DNA from: Mimachlamys varia
Taxonomy: Eukaryota > Mollusca > Bivalvia > Pectinida > Pectinidae
DNA length: 64,000 nucleotides
Assembly: GCA_947623455.1 (NCBI GenBank)
Contig: OX392540.1
Span: 8,387,432-8,451,431 of the forward strand
Reading direction: 5' to 3'
In this document: positions 12,203 through 22,673 of the stretch, in pieces
Layout: every line of letters starts with the position of its first letter
How positions within the stretch are numbered: position 1 is the first letter of the stretch
Position numbers and translations under genes: made by a program
Notes under the pieces: model-generated
What the model saw: the letters and a program-made list of their open reading frames with translations, nothing else
Database searches by the model: none
What the model was told of the DNA's origin: nothing

Positions 12203-13718
12203 CTGAAACGAAAAAGAAACGCAACAAGAGAAAACAAATTAATTTGTGTATTCAGTTTAAATTAATTGTACATCAATTTGCATTACACGACATCTTGTAT
12301 TACTTAATGTTGAATTTAAATAATCAAACTTAAGATCAGTTCAATTCATTCTGCACAATAATATCTCAAATAAGCATGGGGTAGCATTTTTGAATGTTAC
12401 ATTTTCAGTACCGAGTATGAGCGCCTTTTCCCTGGATTGCTGCTCGCACATGCCTTTTCATGGAGTTGATTAAGTGATTCACTTGTGCAACAGTAATGTT
12501 GTTCCACTCCTCAACAAGGGCTCTTTCCAATTGTTGCAACGTTTGCGGTGGATTACGCCGTTTTCTAACGCGCCTGTCTAGGACATCCCACAATTGCTCT
12601 ATGGGTGATAAATCCGGGTTGTAAAGTGGCCATCTCAGTACGTTGACGTTGTTAGCATTATGAAAATCCATGCTGGGCCTTGCGACGTGTGGTCGGGCAT
12701 TGTTTTGCTGAAACGTAACGTTGTGTCTCATATTAAATGGTACGGCAACAGGTTGCAAAATGTTGTCACGGTATCTTTGGGCTGTTCAACTACCATGAAT
12801 AATGACAAGAGGTGTTTTATGACCATGGTATATACCACCCCAAACCATGACTCCGCCGCCGCCAAATCGATCCCGTTAAAACACACAGCAGTCGGCGTAA
12901 CGTTCTCCCGTACGTCTAAAAACATGTTTACATCCGTCTGCTCTATACAGCGTGAATCTGGATGCGTCAGTAAACAAAATTTGCCTCCATTGACGAATAG
13001 TGAATGCATTTGGACGATGTTGGCGTAGCCATGCCATTCTCACCCGACGTCGACGTTGCGTCAGCATTGGTCCTACATAAGGACGGCGCGGCCTCAATCC
13101 TGATTCACGTAGACGATTCAAAACAATATCGTGACTAATTCTATTGTTGTGAGTACCAGGGATGACGTTTGCGGTTTCCGTTGCTGTTAAGAATCTGTTA
13201 CGCAAGTGCATCAGTCTAATAGTGCGGTCCTGCCGTCGGGTGGTTAATCGTGGACTTCTAGTTTTTGGGCGGTCAGCCGTTGTCCCTGTGTCCCTTAAAC
13301 GTGTGTACAGACGGGAAATGGTGCTTCTATGCACTCCAAACATCTGCGCAACCCTTGCCTGGCTTGTTCCGTTAAGCAATAGTTGCGTTACGGCGTGACG
13401 TTGATTTTGGTTTAGTCTACCAGTTTCAGCACGACGCCGTTCAATAAATAAACACTGGACTTTGTTGCAGGTTTAATCGGAGACGCATCTGTGACCATCA
13501 TATTACAAAACGAAACACACGGTTAATGGCGCACGTGTATTTCGTGTTATTGGCGTAACACGTATTGGTGTGCGTGTCGTTACAGATAAAACCCAACTGT
13601 CGTGCATGAATGACCACGGTTAAATCTAAAATACATGGATAATGTTTAGAGTTTGATAAAAAAACGTTTAAGCAAAAAACTAGGTTTTTTACCTTGTTGC
13701 GTTTCTTTTTCGTTTCAG
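12203..13718 (-). mobile_element. Tc1-like DNA transposon with perfect 26-bp TIRs
   Basis: The 26-bp inverted repeats at 12203-12228 and 13693-13718 are identical (outer end CTGAAACGAAAAAGAAACGC) and flanked by TA, the target of Tc1/mariner elements. The 1516-bp length is typical of Tc1. The inner transposase gene is dead, so perfect TIRs around a broken gene suggest either recent insertion of a defective copy or mobilisation in trans. Confidence 0.92.
12405..13470 (-). pseudogene. Tc1-type DD34E transposase, frameshifted
   Basis: The reading frame runs from about 13,470 to 12,405. Residues from RRRAETGRLNQNQRH through MFGVHRSTISRLYTRLRDTG form the N-terminal helix-turn-helix. Domain markers follow: FTDASRFTLYRADG (first Asp), a middle part in another frame around 13,009-12,728 containing AAAESWFGVV, then QQNNARPHVAR and NPDLSPIEQLWD. 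The second catalytic Asp is replaced by Asn (QQNNARPH for the usual Q-D-N-A). The third acid is Glu, 34 residues on. Two compensating frameshifts in the middle and a third near the N terminus break the gene. It is inactive as it stands. Confidence 0.9.
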
Positions 13719-14107
13719 TATATATAATATATTTTGAAATTAACACTACGTATAATCATAGTTTAATTACAATCTGGCTCATCTACAAAAACAAATCACC
13801 TTTAAAAAAGACGGGTACATATATGTTTTAATACTATTTAATATATTTTAAGTGGCAAATACACAGGACTATTTTTGAAGAGCATATTGACGTACCTTGG
13901 TGCAGACGATGATATGTTTACATTGTGTTCTCGTACAGATAAGATAGGCAAGCCAAGACAGAACAGATACCTGTCTGTAAACATATATTCTATCTATGGA
14001 AGCTGAGAAGTTTCTTTTCCTAGTTTCTACCTTCTACATTATTACTTATACATTGATTTTATATGCAATAAAACACGAGAGAATTAACGAAATGTGTCAA
14101 CAATAAA
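13719..14107. repeat. No gene; 13,900-14,060 is duplicated at 17,430-17,560
   Basis: The motifs GACAGA/GGACAGATAC, ACCTGTCTGT and TTTCTACCTTCTA occur in the same order in both places. This indicates a diverged duplication or dispersed repeat. Nothing else was recognised. Confidence 0.5.
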
Positions 14108-14680
14108 GGTAACACACGTACATGCTTCACATTTTAAATTCATTTATATATACAGTATGCTGATCAAATGAATAACATTGTATCATACAACTGTTTCGTC
14201 CTTCTAGGACTCGTCAGTGACGTTAGGGGCTAAAAAGGGGAAATCGAAATTTTCTAAACTACTGTAGAAGCAGACGGGTCAAGTTTGTAAAACCCTTTTA
14301 AGTGCTAAATGTAAAAACAAAATGAGTACTGCATACGTTCCAATCATTTACGACGAAAGTGTGTATATCATGAACCATACCATTGCTCAAGATACTGTGC
14401 CCATCAAGGCTCCAGCAAACTTCGGAGACTAAAATATCCACTATTAGAGTCTACCACCTTGTATCATGAAATATGAACGTATCACACCCACATACACACA
14501 TCAAGGCTCCAGCAAACCTCAGAGACTAAAAGATCAACTAGCAGAGTCTACCATCTTGGATCTTGAAATATTAACGTATCACACACATACATATACACAC
14601 ACGTGTTGCACCTTTTTATTTTAGTAATAGATGCAGTGTGGAACACTGAATTAAATTGCATCATACAGCTGGTCGTTAAG
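14108..14680 (-). mobile_element. Hammerhead element, tandem/complex copy
   Basis: Read on the minus strand, a truncated 3' part (14,590-14,680, ending within stem III of a lost ribozyme) is followed by two copies of a segment of about 100 bp containing GGTAGACTCT...TTTGCTGGAGCC (14,400-14,580), then a second body with a complete hammerhead core (14,180-14,223) and a GCATGTACGTGTGTTAC end. This head-to-tail order resembles the multimers expected of retrozymes. Confidence 0.65.
14180..14223 (-). ncRNA. Type I hammerhead ribozyme (CUGACGA variant)
   Basis: The core is CUGACGA, stem II GUCC/GGAC with loop UAGAA, GAAA, then CAGUUGU-A. Stem I pairs ACGUCA with UGAUAC, with one wobble and one outer mismatch. 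The changes relative to other copies fall in loops, stems or the freely variable core position, so the catalytic core is conserved. Confidence 0.75.
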
Positions 14681-15479
14681 CATGGGATAAGACATAGCCT
14701 TATACTAAATATCAATAGCTGTCATCACGAGCGAAGGTACATAAAACAAATGATCCAATCCAACCACCATATCTGGCACTTAACAACTCGAATGACGTGA
14801 AACGTGTAGATGGTTATCTGTCACACGGTCGTTGACATTTTCAAGTATCACGGAATATTTGTATTCATTCCCTTGCAGAAATAGCTGTGGTACATAAGAC
14901 GTCTGTCTACAAATACCTACAGTTAGACAGTCAAGTCAATAAATAGAACTGGGGAATACTTATAATAATTAATCTCTTGATAACCACAATATTGACTTGA
15001 AGTGCAAATACGAAATATTAAATGGCATTATGTGTTTTCGGTTTACATACCTGAAGCGTCTAGTCATTTGATGTGTTTATACAGTACATAGAAACACTAG
15101 AATATCTTGTATCTGTGTACTCTCGTGAGGTAACGTAGAAATGTTTGCCTTTATTATATAAATTTACTTTGAACTACAGGGAAATTGTATACTGGATTAA
15201 TACGCATGTGTATAGTAAATATCAGCGATCCGGGCCTATATCAGCAATTCTTCGCTAGGTGGGCAAAATACACTGTATCAGCCCGCTTCCGAAAATTACT
15301 GCGGCTTCATGTGACGTGCATGACGTCAATTAAAAATAGATAGAGGAACAGATGTCGACGTTGAGATGGTATTGAATAATAATAATAAGATTATAAGCGT
15401 ATCTTTAATACAAAAATAATGTCACATAACAGCAGTTATGCCCTAAATTTATTTTTTTTTATTTCATGCTGACTACACT
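14681..15479. other. No gene recognised
   Basis: AT-rich intergenic sequence without a convincing coding region or clear repeat structure. Confidence 0.5.
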
Positions 15480-15960
15480 AACAATTATATTTTCATGCTG
15501 TCAAATTTGACCACCTGCATTGTTTGGGAAAGCCCCGATCAAAGTAGCGCTGATCATTAAGGTAACAGTTTTTACGCGACAGGACGTGGTAAAGGGGCCC
15601 AAAGAAGGGGACATTTCTGATGAAATAGAGAAAACGTCCGTGGATAAAACTGAATATCATTAATATTAAAGGCCCAATATACGTTACTTTCGGTTAAGCT
15701 TGAAGCAAAAATCAAGCATAATAATTGTTTATATATATAGATTTAGTTAAGATTAACTGATATGAGCAATATTCAAGATAAATTCTTACGCGGCCTTTTA
15801 TAATCAGACGTCAATTGTACACATACCTATATTTAAATGAAAGGTACTTGTCGGTATCCCAGCATTTTTCATCGACAGCAGGAAATATCTATAAACCTGA
15901 CAGAAACCAGAACAAATGAGCACAGGACACAACCATGCGGCAAACCTCAATATTCATGCA
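15480..15960 (+). repeat. Dispersed repeat shared with 48,590-48,960
   Basis: Shared motifs in the same order include GGGAAAGCCCCGAT, (A/G)TAGCG, a CAGGAA(A/G)TATCTATA motif and CCATG(C/G)GCAAAC. The copy here is interrupted at 15,666 by a short TTAA-ended MITE, absent from the 48.6-kb copy. Confidence 0.6.
15666..15805 (+). mobile_element. TTAA-type MITE, internally deleted copy
   Basis: It starts TTAAAGGCCCAATATACGTT, as do the elements at 37,051 and 45,827. Internal sequence matches the 45.8-kb copy as far as TTCTTACGCGG and then jumps to CCTTTTA, consistent with an internal deletion leaving a short right end. Confidence 0.55.
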
Positions 15961-16380
15961 ATAAATAAGAGAATACCGTAGCGTTAACAAAATCATAATC
16001 CAAACTCAAAATCGATTAAACCAGGGGCAAAATATGAACAAAGGACAGTTTAAATGGAGACTCTTGTAAAAGTACAAAAGAATAAGATCAGGTGTTGCGG
16101 AAGAGTAAGCGTCTTTTGCTTCATCGACGACACCCGCCATGTAAATCTTTGTCACATCCATGTAAACATCAAGTTCAAGTTCTCAAAATGAGGAACGAGT
16201 ATCATTGTCAATCACAACAAGTGAACACACTAATCAGCATACTAAAAAACTTCAATCTTCATATCACTTAAAGATACAGAATATTTCTCAATGAGACAAA
16301 GATGGCGACCATAAAACTTGCCCATAGTTCAGATTAACCTGCATCTCTCGAAACAAATCCTCCTTTTCAAATGATTGCAT
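15961..16380 (+). repeat. Dispersed repeat, copy without insertion
   Basis: This segment runs from ACCGTAGCGTTAACAAAA through GAGTAAGCGTCTT and TTCATCGACGACAC to ATAAAACTTGCCCATAGTTC. It is repeated at 21,040-21,510. The junction AAAATCGATTAAACCAGGGG near 16,010-16,025 is uninterrupted here but split by a hammerhead-element fragment in the other copy. No protein is recognised. Confidence 0.75.
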
Positions 16381-16859
16381 TAAAGATGTATTCTTTTGAA
16401 GTTTCAGTCACGTTCAAGTCTCGTTTTAATCTCATTCAAACATTTTACATTATATTGAAGAAATTCTGATCAATTTCAATAGCGAATATGCATCTGAAAA
16501 TCGTGTCAAAATTATAGGTGTCTGTTGCTTGTAGAACTATTTTTACATGAATTGATTCCATATATGTTCCATGCTTCAAAATCTTGAAAGAACAAAACAA
16601 TGGCCGTTAGCGAATACTTATTTTTCTGAAGCGTGAAGGACGCCATATTTGAACAAATATCAATCCGCCGAACCTTTTTTCATTGCGTATACACTAATAT
16701 ATTTGCAGTCAGAGTTTACTAAGCACAAGAAGGGAGAGGTGTAAATATACTTTATTATCAGTCATTATATAGCAGATATGCAATATGCCGCATTGGGATA
16801 TCTAGAGTTTTGAAAGTGATAGTTTGAGGTGTACGGTCTATACAAAGGAAAATATTACG

Positions 16860-17008
16860 GTATTCGAAACTCACTACTTCTGCCAAATGTTCATCACTTC
16901 CCGTGTCTTGGTTTGCGTCCTACTTGTCATTCTGTTTTTCCTTGAATATTCGTTTCTCTTGTGCCGCCGGCTTGAAGTAGGAGATATGGATTACCCTTTG
17001 CTGTTGCT
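16860..17008 (+). pseudogene. Possible truncated third member of the three-TM protein family
   Basis: An open frame has ATG at 16,887 and reads HYFCQMFITSRVLVCVLLVI, then a hydrophobic stretch ending in EYSFLL and a second one from YPLLLLISI. The YFC-x2-F start and the spacing of hydrophobic segments resemble the second and third helices of the 19,340 protein. At about 17,010 the frame runs into the hammerhead element, so the last residues before the stop at 17,064 come from the repeat. Similarity is judged by eye and could be chance between hydrophobic stretches. Confidence 0.28.
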
Positions 17009-17011
17009 AAT

Positions 17012-17420
17012 AAGCATATGTGTGTGTTACGTGATCTTTATGATAGTGGGTGGCAGACTCTGCTGATGGATTTTTTAGTCCCCGAGGTTTGCTGGAGCCT
17101 CCATAGCCACAGTTAATCTCATTTGAGTAGTGGCAAGGTACTTAATATACACATTTTCGTAGTACACGATTTGAAATTATACAGAACTAGTTTAATTTAA
17201 CTTCTAAATTCATAAATTAAGGGGTTTTACGCACCTGACCCTTCTACTTCTACAACATTAGTTTAGAAATGTTGGATATCTACCTTTTGGCCCCTAGTAT
17301 CACTGAAGAGTCCTAGGAGGACGAAACAGCTGTATGATGCAGTTTAATTAATTTTTTCGGCATACTGTATCTATTACTAAATTTAAGAGGTGCAGCATAT
17401 GTGTGTGTTACGTGATCTTT
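17012..17420 (+). mobile_element. Hammerhead element, longest copy, with terminal direct repeats
   Basis: The sequence GCATATGTGTGTGTTACGTG plus ATCTTT occurs at both ends (17,014 and 17,395), 381 bp apart. Between them lie the GGCAGACTCT...TTTGCTGGAGCC part, the body and the ribozyme at 17,297. A repeat-bounded copy of about one monomer plus a short overlap is what reverse transcription of a circular or multimeric RNA would leave. It carries no protein gene. Confidence 0.7.
17297..17340 (+). ncRNA. Type I hammerhead ribozyme
   Basis: Stem I is GUAUCA (17,297-17,302) with UGAUGC (17,335-17,340), one G-U pair. Core CUGAAGA is at 17,303-17,309, stem II GUCC/GGAC with loop UAGGA, GAAA at 17,323-17,326, then CAG/CUGU and A at 17,334, after which cleavage is predicted. 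All core positions are intact. The loop-less stem III (self-complementary ACAGCUGU) points to dimeric cleavage, as described for hammerheads of Penelope-like and retrozyme-type elements. Confidence 0.85.
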
Positions 17421-18419
17421 GATACGTTTGGTCTGACATAGATAAAAAAAGACATGCCACGACAGGACAGATACACGTACCTGTCTGTTGATATAACATT
17501 TTTATAAAAGCTGATAAGTGTCTTATATTACTTTCTACCTTCTAGTTATAAGCAATTCATGATATGCAAACCAAGAAATTTACAAAATATGCGGAAGAAC
17601 GATGATTCGATAGAAGCGTGGGCACAAGGACACCATACGAACGAAACTAACCACTGTATCTGGTATCATCGGTCATATGTCTAGTTAGTTTTCTCCAGTA
17701 TTTAACTTTCACTAACCGTGTTAAGAATTTAAACATAATTCCACTTTTTGGTGATCAAAAGCGAAGTACACAGACAAATAGAAAAGTTTACACGCCTTTT
17801 TTATTAGCCAGGTGGCTTGCTTTCAACACAGGGACTTGCCTAGATGATTTCTGAATCGTATTAATATATTCTACTACCGCCCATTCATAGGCAATTGCAA
17901 ACAAAATAAGTATTCTGGTGTCCAATCATAGGCCAAGTCAATCGCTACACAAGGCCTTGTACTTAAAGGCTGGTATTTTGCTCCACCTCCCCATCAAATC
18001 ATAGTCAATCGCTATTTAAACATTGACAACCTCTTGTGACTGCAAATATACGTAGACCTTATAAATCAGATTTATATATGAACGTACGATTCGAAGTCTA
18101 GATCCTGACACTTCTTCTATAAATAGCTCTTAATCCTTATCAGAAGGGTTGAGACATCACACGTGTCATACGACTTACATGAGAACCGAAACCGGACGGA
18201 AAATACGGAAATATATGGGGCAGTCACGTGATGTCTTTAAACCAATTGAATGATTATTTCGTCTCTAGTGAAAGGATAAATAAAAGAATAACGGTTGTTT
18301 CACTCATTTGCCTGTAGCTCCGGTACGTACCTTCGACAACTCACCATGTCAAAAAATAGGACTGTGGAAAACGCCCAAAGTAGGATATCTTTAAAACAAT
18401 CATCTCGCTAAATAATACC
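17421..18419. other. No coding sequence recognised; possible promoter near 18.2-18.35 kb
   Basis: 17,430-17,560 is a duplicate of 13,900-14,060. Around 18,210-18,350 a CACGTG, a CCAAT and a TAAATAAAAG motif precede a GT-type donor (CCGGTACGTACC), so a non-coding first exon of the 19,340 gene could lie here. This is a guess from motifs only. Confidence 0.25.
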
Positions 18420-18930
18420 TTAATACTTCCTTATCTCCATCCCAAAACTATATATAAAATTCCTGAGTATAACGAACCGATCACAAATATAATTTTAGAT
18501 TAGATCCCAGGGTCTGCCACACCCTTGAAGACTCAACTATTGAGTCATAGCTTTTAAATAGTTGAGATTCCCAACTAAAAACTATATATGCAATTGCTGA
18601 GCATAACGAAACGATCACAAATATGACTTTAGATTTGTTCCCAGGGTTTGCCACGCCCTTGCAGGCTTAACTATTGAGTCATAGCTTTTAAAAGGTTAAG
18701 ATACCCTCCCCCAAAACTATATATACTTTTGCTGAGCATAAAGAGACGAACACAATTGTGATATTAGCAATGATGTTGGGATCTGGCACATCCATAGTTT
18801 CTCGATATGCTTCAACTATTGGTCTCTTTGTCTGTCCCTGTCCATGGGATCGTTTTAGAAAATATTTTACCATGATTACCTAGATACCAATGTATCCAGG
18901 TAAGCGATACAGGCCCTCTGGACATCTTGT
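18420..18930 (-). mobile_element. Inverted copy of the GGCCC-headed tandem-repeat element
   Basis: On the minus strand it begins with ACAAG..GTCCAGAGGGCCTGTATCG and contains at least three units of about 130 bp with the CAATTGNNTATATA, GGGATCTCAA-like and GTGGCAGACCC motifs of the 9,298-10,830 element. The head is slightly diverged. It encodes no protein. Confidence 0.65.
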
Positions 18931-19262
18931 TTCTGATCGGTAAATTGCCTGCAAAATGACACGTTCATGTCATGCAGGACTTAATTGTAGTAAAAAAATG
19001 CGTTATAAGAGAAGCGTTTTTGTTAATTTGTATCAGAATGGAGGTAATATGTTGTTATTATTGTCTATATGGAAGATTCGAATAAATTATATTAATATTC
19101 TAATTGCCATTATAGCCACTCAAATAATAATTTCCCCTAAACTTTAAACGCATTAAATGTAATTATATCAGTGATTTGTAAACCTGTCACACAGTACATA
19201 TATATCACATCCAATAATTGTAAAATAAGTGTTTTATGTTTTTCATTTATTTTTGGTTTCAG

Positions 19263-19339
19263 AAACTTCCGGTCATAAACTCCACTAGAAAAATACTCTT
19301 CCAGATACATAAGCGTTTTGAACCTTATTACCTGCAGCA
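19263..19339 (+). other. 5' UTR portion of the coding exon, after a splice acceptor
   Basis: TTTTGGTTTCAG ends at 19,262, a good acceptor, and the exon starts AAACTTCCGG. The paralogous gene at 25,610 has an acceptor followed by AAATTCCGG (25,448), so this junction is conserved between paralogues. It implies an upstream non-coding exon for both genes. Confidence 0.5.
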
Positions 19340-19915
19340 ATGATCAGACGACGTGATATATTCGAAGATTTTCGGTTTTCAACTCAAAACGACAATTCTT
19401 TCTCTCTTTCGGCAACATTGACAGATTTATCACTCTTCAAGGTTGATACGAGCGGTGTTCTACGGCCTATCAGGGGCAGACTCAACAAAACCCTAAATGA
19501 ATGTGATGAATTGATCAGACGGACTGGGTCCAGAATCGACGACCTGGCTGACTTCGTCCCTTATAGAGTCAACAAAACCCTTAACGAATGTGATGAAATG
19601 ATCAAAACGACTAGGTCTAGAGTTGACAACATTGCTGACCTCGTCATCATCCTGGGCTTGGTCGTCCTGTTCGTGCTTACCGATTTACTTTACATGGATC
19701 CGTTTACAATGTATTATTTTTGTTTTCAATTTGTTCGTGGTATTTGGCTGATAACGATTTTGGTGTTATCTCTTCGTTTGATTTATGAATTGATCAATCG
19801 TGAGCGTATGAGCAGGTCGATCATGTTTGTTGTCCTCTGCATATCTATGATGGCAGTGATTACCTACTTTTTTATTTACTACAAACAAGATTTGCATGAC
19901 CTTGTTCGGTCTTGA
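19340..19915 (+). CDS. Three-TM membrane protein of unknown function, with an internal repeat
   Basis: Unknown family, 191 residues. Residues 1-40 are polar. A motif of about 30 residues occurs twice, at 44-73 and 76-102 (NKTLNECDELIRRTGSRIDD and NKTLNECDEMIKTTRSRVDN). It looks amphipathic and helical. Three hydrophobic segments follow at about 101-118, 131-151 and 160-181, and a short polar tail ends in DLVRS. The start is the first ATG after the conserved acceptor. A 129-residue paralogue at 25,610 has one copy of the repeat, the same three helices and a matching tail (NLTRS), so selection on the protein is plausible. No signal peptide or catalytic motif is seen. A helical-bundle membrane adaptor is possible, but no function can be assigned. 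Confidence 0.72.
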   Translation: MIRRRDIFEDFRFSTQNDNSFSLSATLTDLSLFKVDTSGVLRPIRGRLNKTLNECDELIRRTGSRIDDLADFVPYRVNKTLNECDEMIKTTRSRVDNIADLVIILGLVVLFVLTDLLYMDPFTMYYFCFQFVRGIWLITILVLSLRLIYELINRERMSRSIMFVVLCISMMAVITYFFIYYKQDLHDLVRS

Positions 19916-20378
19916 TCAGTACTGGAGATTATCATGCTACAGTTATCTAAGAAAACAAGGTAATTTCTTTTCCTTCAAAACGATCATGTTTTAAGGACAA
20001 TTTGATCATGAAAACTGTTTCTACAACCACAATTGCTGTTCGGGTATATATACATTTGTAGTATGGGACTTTGAAATAAAAAAAAGTGTTTAACAGACTT
20101 TTTCTTCTTTATTTAGAAAATATGTTTCTTTTACCGTTTAATATTTCTTTCGGAGAATTGAAGAAGTCAATTTAATTACTTTATACCAAAAAGTATCTAA
20201 CGTGGTGAATAAAATAACAAAGATTTATTTTTAAGCGTCAAAACTTTCATTTAACAAATAAGGAATAAGCACAAACATAACAAAATATTGTAAAGCAACA
20301 ACGTATTATAACAGGGCTTCGAATAGGAAAAGATTTATAAATACAATCTGACAGAGATACATTATTCAAGGATTAACC

Positions 20379-20526
20379 TGAATCTATATTTTATGTTATG
20401 GAGGTATAACACAAAAAACCGGAGTGTACTCTACATAAACTTCGAAGCGATTTATGATTAGAGTACAATCCGGTTTTTTTTTTGGGGGGGGGGGGGGATT
20501 TGTGTATTATAACCCCATAACATAAA
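20379..20526. mobile_element. Foldback/MITE-like element with a G-run
   Basis: The left end, TTTTATGTTATGGAGGTATA, is mirrored on the right by TATAACCCCATAACATAAAA, and inner arms AAAACCGG/CCGGTTTT pair as well. A run of about 15 G lies in the right arm. A third half-match, TTATGGGCGCATAACATAAT, follows at about 20,647. No gene is present. Confidence 0.6.
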
Positions 20527-20921
20527 ATATATATTCAAGTTAATCCCTTTAATTTATTCAAAACCCTGCGAAAATTCACTTTATTGATGGACTCTTTTCT
20601 CAGCCACTCAAAAGCAACGTTATAAACGGCGACCTCATTTTTTACGTTATGGGCGCATAACATAATTTAAAAAAAAAAAAAAAAAAGCTGGTTTCGAACA
20701 AGATTACATTCTTAACTGATATCAAGACGAACAAAAACTGTTCATGTTCATCACATTCAAGTGCGTTCCATCATATGTTGTTTGCATTTATCCACATGGA
20801 GCTTATCACAGTACATTATGATAGACCTAATGAGAAATAAACCGTCGCTTCATTCATAATGGTGAACAATTTTTGAAGAGTTTCATATTAAATGTATTAT
20901 TTGTTTTATATAATCAATTCC

Positions 20922-20935
20922 GGGGGGGGGGGGGA
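20922..20935 (+). repeat. Poly-G tract
   Basis: About 13-14 consecutive G, one of four long G/C homopolymers in the window (others near 20,484, 21,279 and 53,007). Its length is likely to be polymorphic or affected by sequencing. Confidence 0.7.
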
Positions 20936-21039
20936 TTATATTGTGTTTAACAAAACGGTTTAGAATTTCATAACTGATTTATTGACATGTTCTTCGGAGA
21001 TATACTGCACACTTGTGATCATATGAAAAAAAAATTTAG

Positions 21040-21510
21040 AACCGAAGCGTTAACAAAACCATAATCCGAACTCAAAATCGATGTTTAATTCATTTTGTCG
21101 GCATACTGTATCTAAATTACTAAATTTAAAAGGTGCAGCACATGTATGTGGTACGTCATTTTTAACTAGGGGCAAAATATTAACAAAGGAAAACATCTAC
21201 ATGGAGACCCTTGTAAAAGTACAAGAGAATAAGACCAGGTGTTCCGAAAGAGTAAGCGTCTTCTGCTTCATCGACGACCCCCCCCCCCCCCCCCCCCCCA
21301 AGTTGATCTTGGTCATATCCAAGTAAACATCAAGTTCTCAAATGAGAACCGAGTCATCATTGGTAATCACAACAAGTAAACAAACTAATGAGCACACTCA
21401 AAAACGTCTATCCTCATATCACTTAACATACAGAATATTTCTCAATGAGACAAATATGGCGACCATAAAACTTGCCCATAGTTCTGATCAACCTGCATCT
21501 CTCGAATCCT
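21040..21510 (+). repeat. Dispersed repeat, copy carrying a hammerhead-element insertion
   Basis: Homologous to 15,961-16,380. Between AAAATCGAT (ends 21,082) and AACTAGGGGC (starts 21,164) it contains about 80 extra bases. A run of about 21 C at 21,279-21,299 replaces the ACACCCGCC of the other copy. Confidence 0.75.
21083..21160 (+). mobile_element. Hammerhead-element 3' fragment at a defined insertion site
   Basis: The insert begins GTTTAATTCATTTTGTCGGC and ends after GGTGCAGCACATGTATG..GTACGTCATT. This is the part of the element that starts a few bases 3' of the predicted ribozyme cleavage site and runs to the monomer end. The empty site is preserved at about 16,012. Confidence 0.7.
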
Positions 21511-22410
21511 TGTGTTGTTAGTTTGTTTGTCAGCAGTCGATAACGATCACGAAACTCTTGATATTTAGAGCAAGCCCTAAAATAACGAATCAATGCGACA
21601 TGTTAACACCATACATGTAGGTTGAAGAAGCATAACATATAATAAAAAGTATGAACAGTGACCATGCGATGACCATAAAGTTTTGTTTACTGCTGCCTGA
21701 AGAAGTTATGTATAGCAAAGTTAAGTCCCGCCCACTTTCTTATCACCTAGTTTGTTTATGTAGGTCGGCCCCTCTTGCCTAGAGGTCAATAGGTTAATTT
21801 GAATGTGCGGAAGTCCGAAGTTGGAACTGTGCAGACGTTGACGTCCTGTGAGTTTTCCTAGTATTTCACCGATATACAACAAGATGTGGTAAGAAACGAT
21901 TTTGTAATGTATGTAAAGATTTTAATCTGTGGGTTGTATTGTGCCAGGGTGTTTAACTTTTTCGTAGTAGGCTCATCAGTAAATACGGTCCTGCACTGTT
22001 GAAAGTATAGCCTGACATGACGGCAGTCATCAGTGTGTGCTGGGCAGTATGTAAGAATGAATATATAAATCATATCGTGGCGACATGGAGTCTTTCTCTA
22101 CTTAACTGTGTTGAATGTATATGAGCAGACGACATTCCAATGGCAATACACGTTATAACAAAGGTGTTATGTTATCAACATTGGCAGATTGATTTAACAT
22201 CATTAAGTAGCAGGTAGACTTTACTTACCGATTGTTTGGTTACATACGGGTAAACTCTACATGTGGTCTATGTATGTGTTTACACAGTGGTGTACAAAAA
22301 TATATTATAGTCTCTCATTTCTAGGTGTGTAATACTGGCCTGTCTAGGGCAATAAACCTATGTTCGCTGTCGTTTTATTACACATCTACCCATACAATAC
22401 AGCCATGGCG
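21511..22410. other. No gene recognised; possible first exon near 21.85 kb
   Basis: At 21,720-21,895 a GC-richer stretch ends in CAAGATGTGGTAAGAAACG, which has the shape of a donor site. It could be an untranslated first exon of the 25,610 gene. No coding frame of substance is present. Confidence 0.25.
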
Positions 22411-22445
22411 TGACGTCACAATCACACAATAATGACGTGACGTCA
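22411..22445. promoter_or_regulatory. Pair of perfect CRE palindromes (TGACGTCA)
   Basis: TGACGTCA occurs at 22,411-22,418 and 22,438-22,445, with a TGACGTGA half-variant overlapping the second. The motif is the CREB/ATF consensus. Position about 3.2 kb upstream of the 25,610 gene gives no direct assignment, and it may simply belong to a repeat. Confidence 0.35.
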
Positions 22446-22673
22446 CGAATTCTTAAATATCTAATGCCGTTATCCTAACCGTATACATTAGAAAGCTGAG
22501 ATTACTTTTTTTGCGCAAACTATGTTTGCAAATATGGAGTATGCTAAATCTTACTGTATCATTTGTTTTCGTCAAAAAAGCCCAAGGAAAAAGTTGACAT
22601 TTTCAAAATGGTGGCCATTCAAAAGGGATGTTCATGGTTTTTTAGCTTATCAGGTAGTTGAAATGCGAGAAAA

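Noticed and set aside
17012..17066. The last residues (ISICVCYVIFMIVGGRLC) as part of the third three-TM paralogue
   Set aside because: The underlying DNA is the repeated start of the hammerhead element (same sequence at 17,395), so the gene similarity is limited to the part before about 17,010.
21081..21326. An 81-codon open frame with a poly-proline stretch
   Set aside because: The prolines come from a C homopolymer and the 5' part is hammerhead-element sequence.
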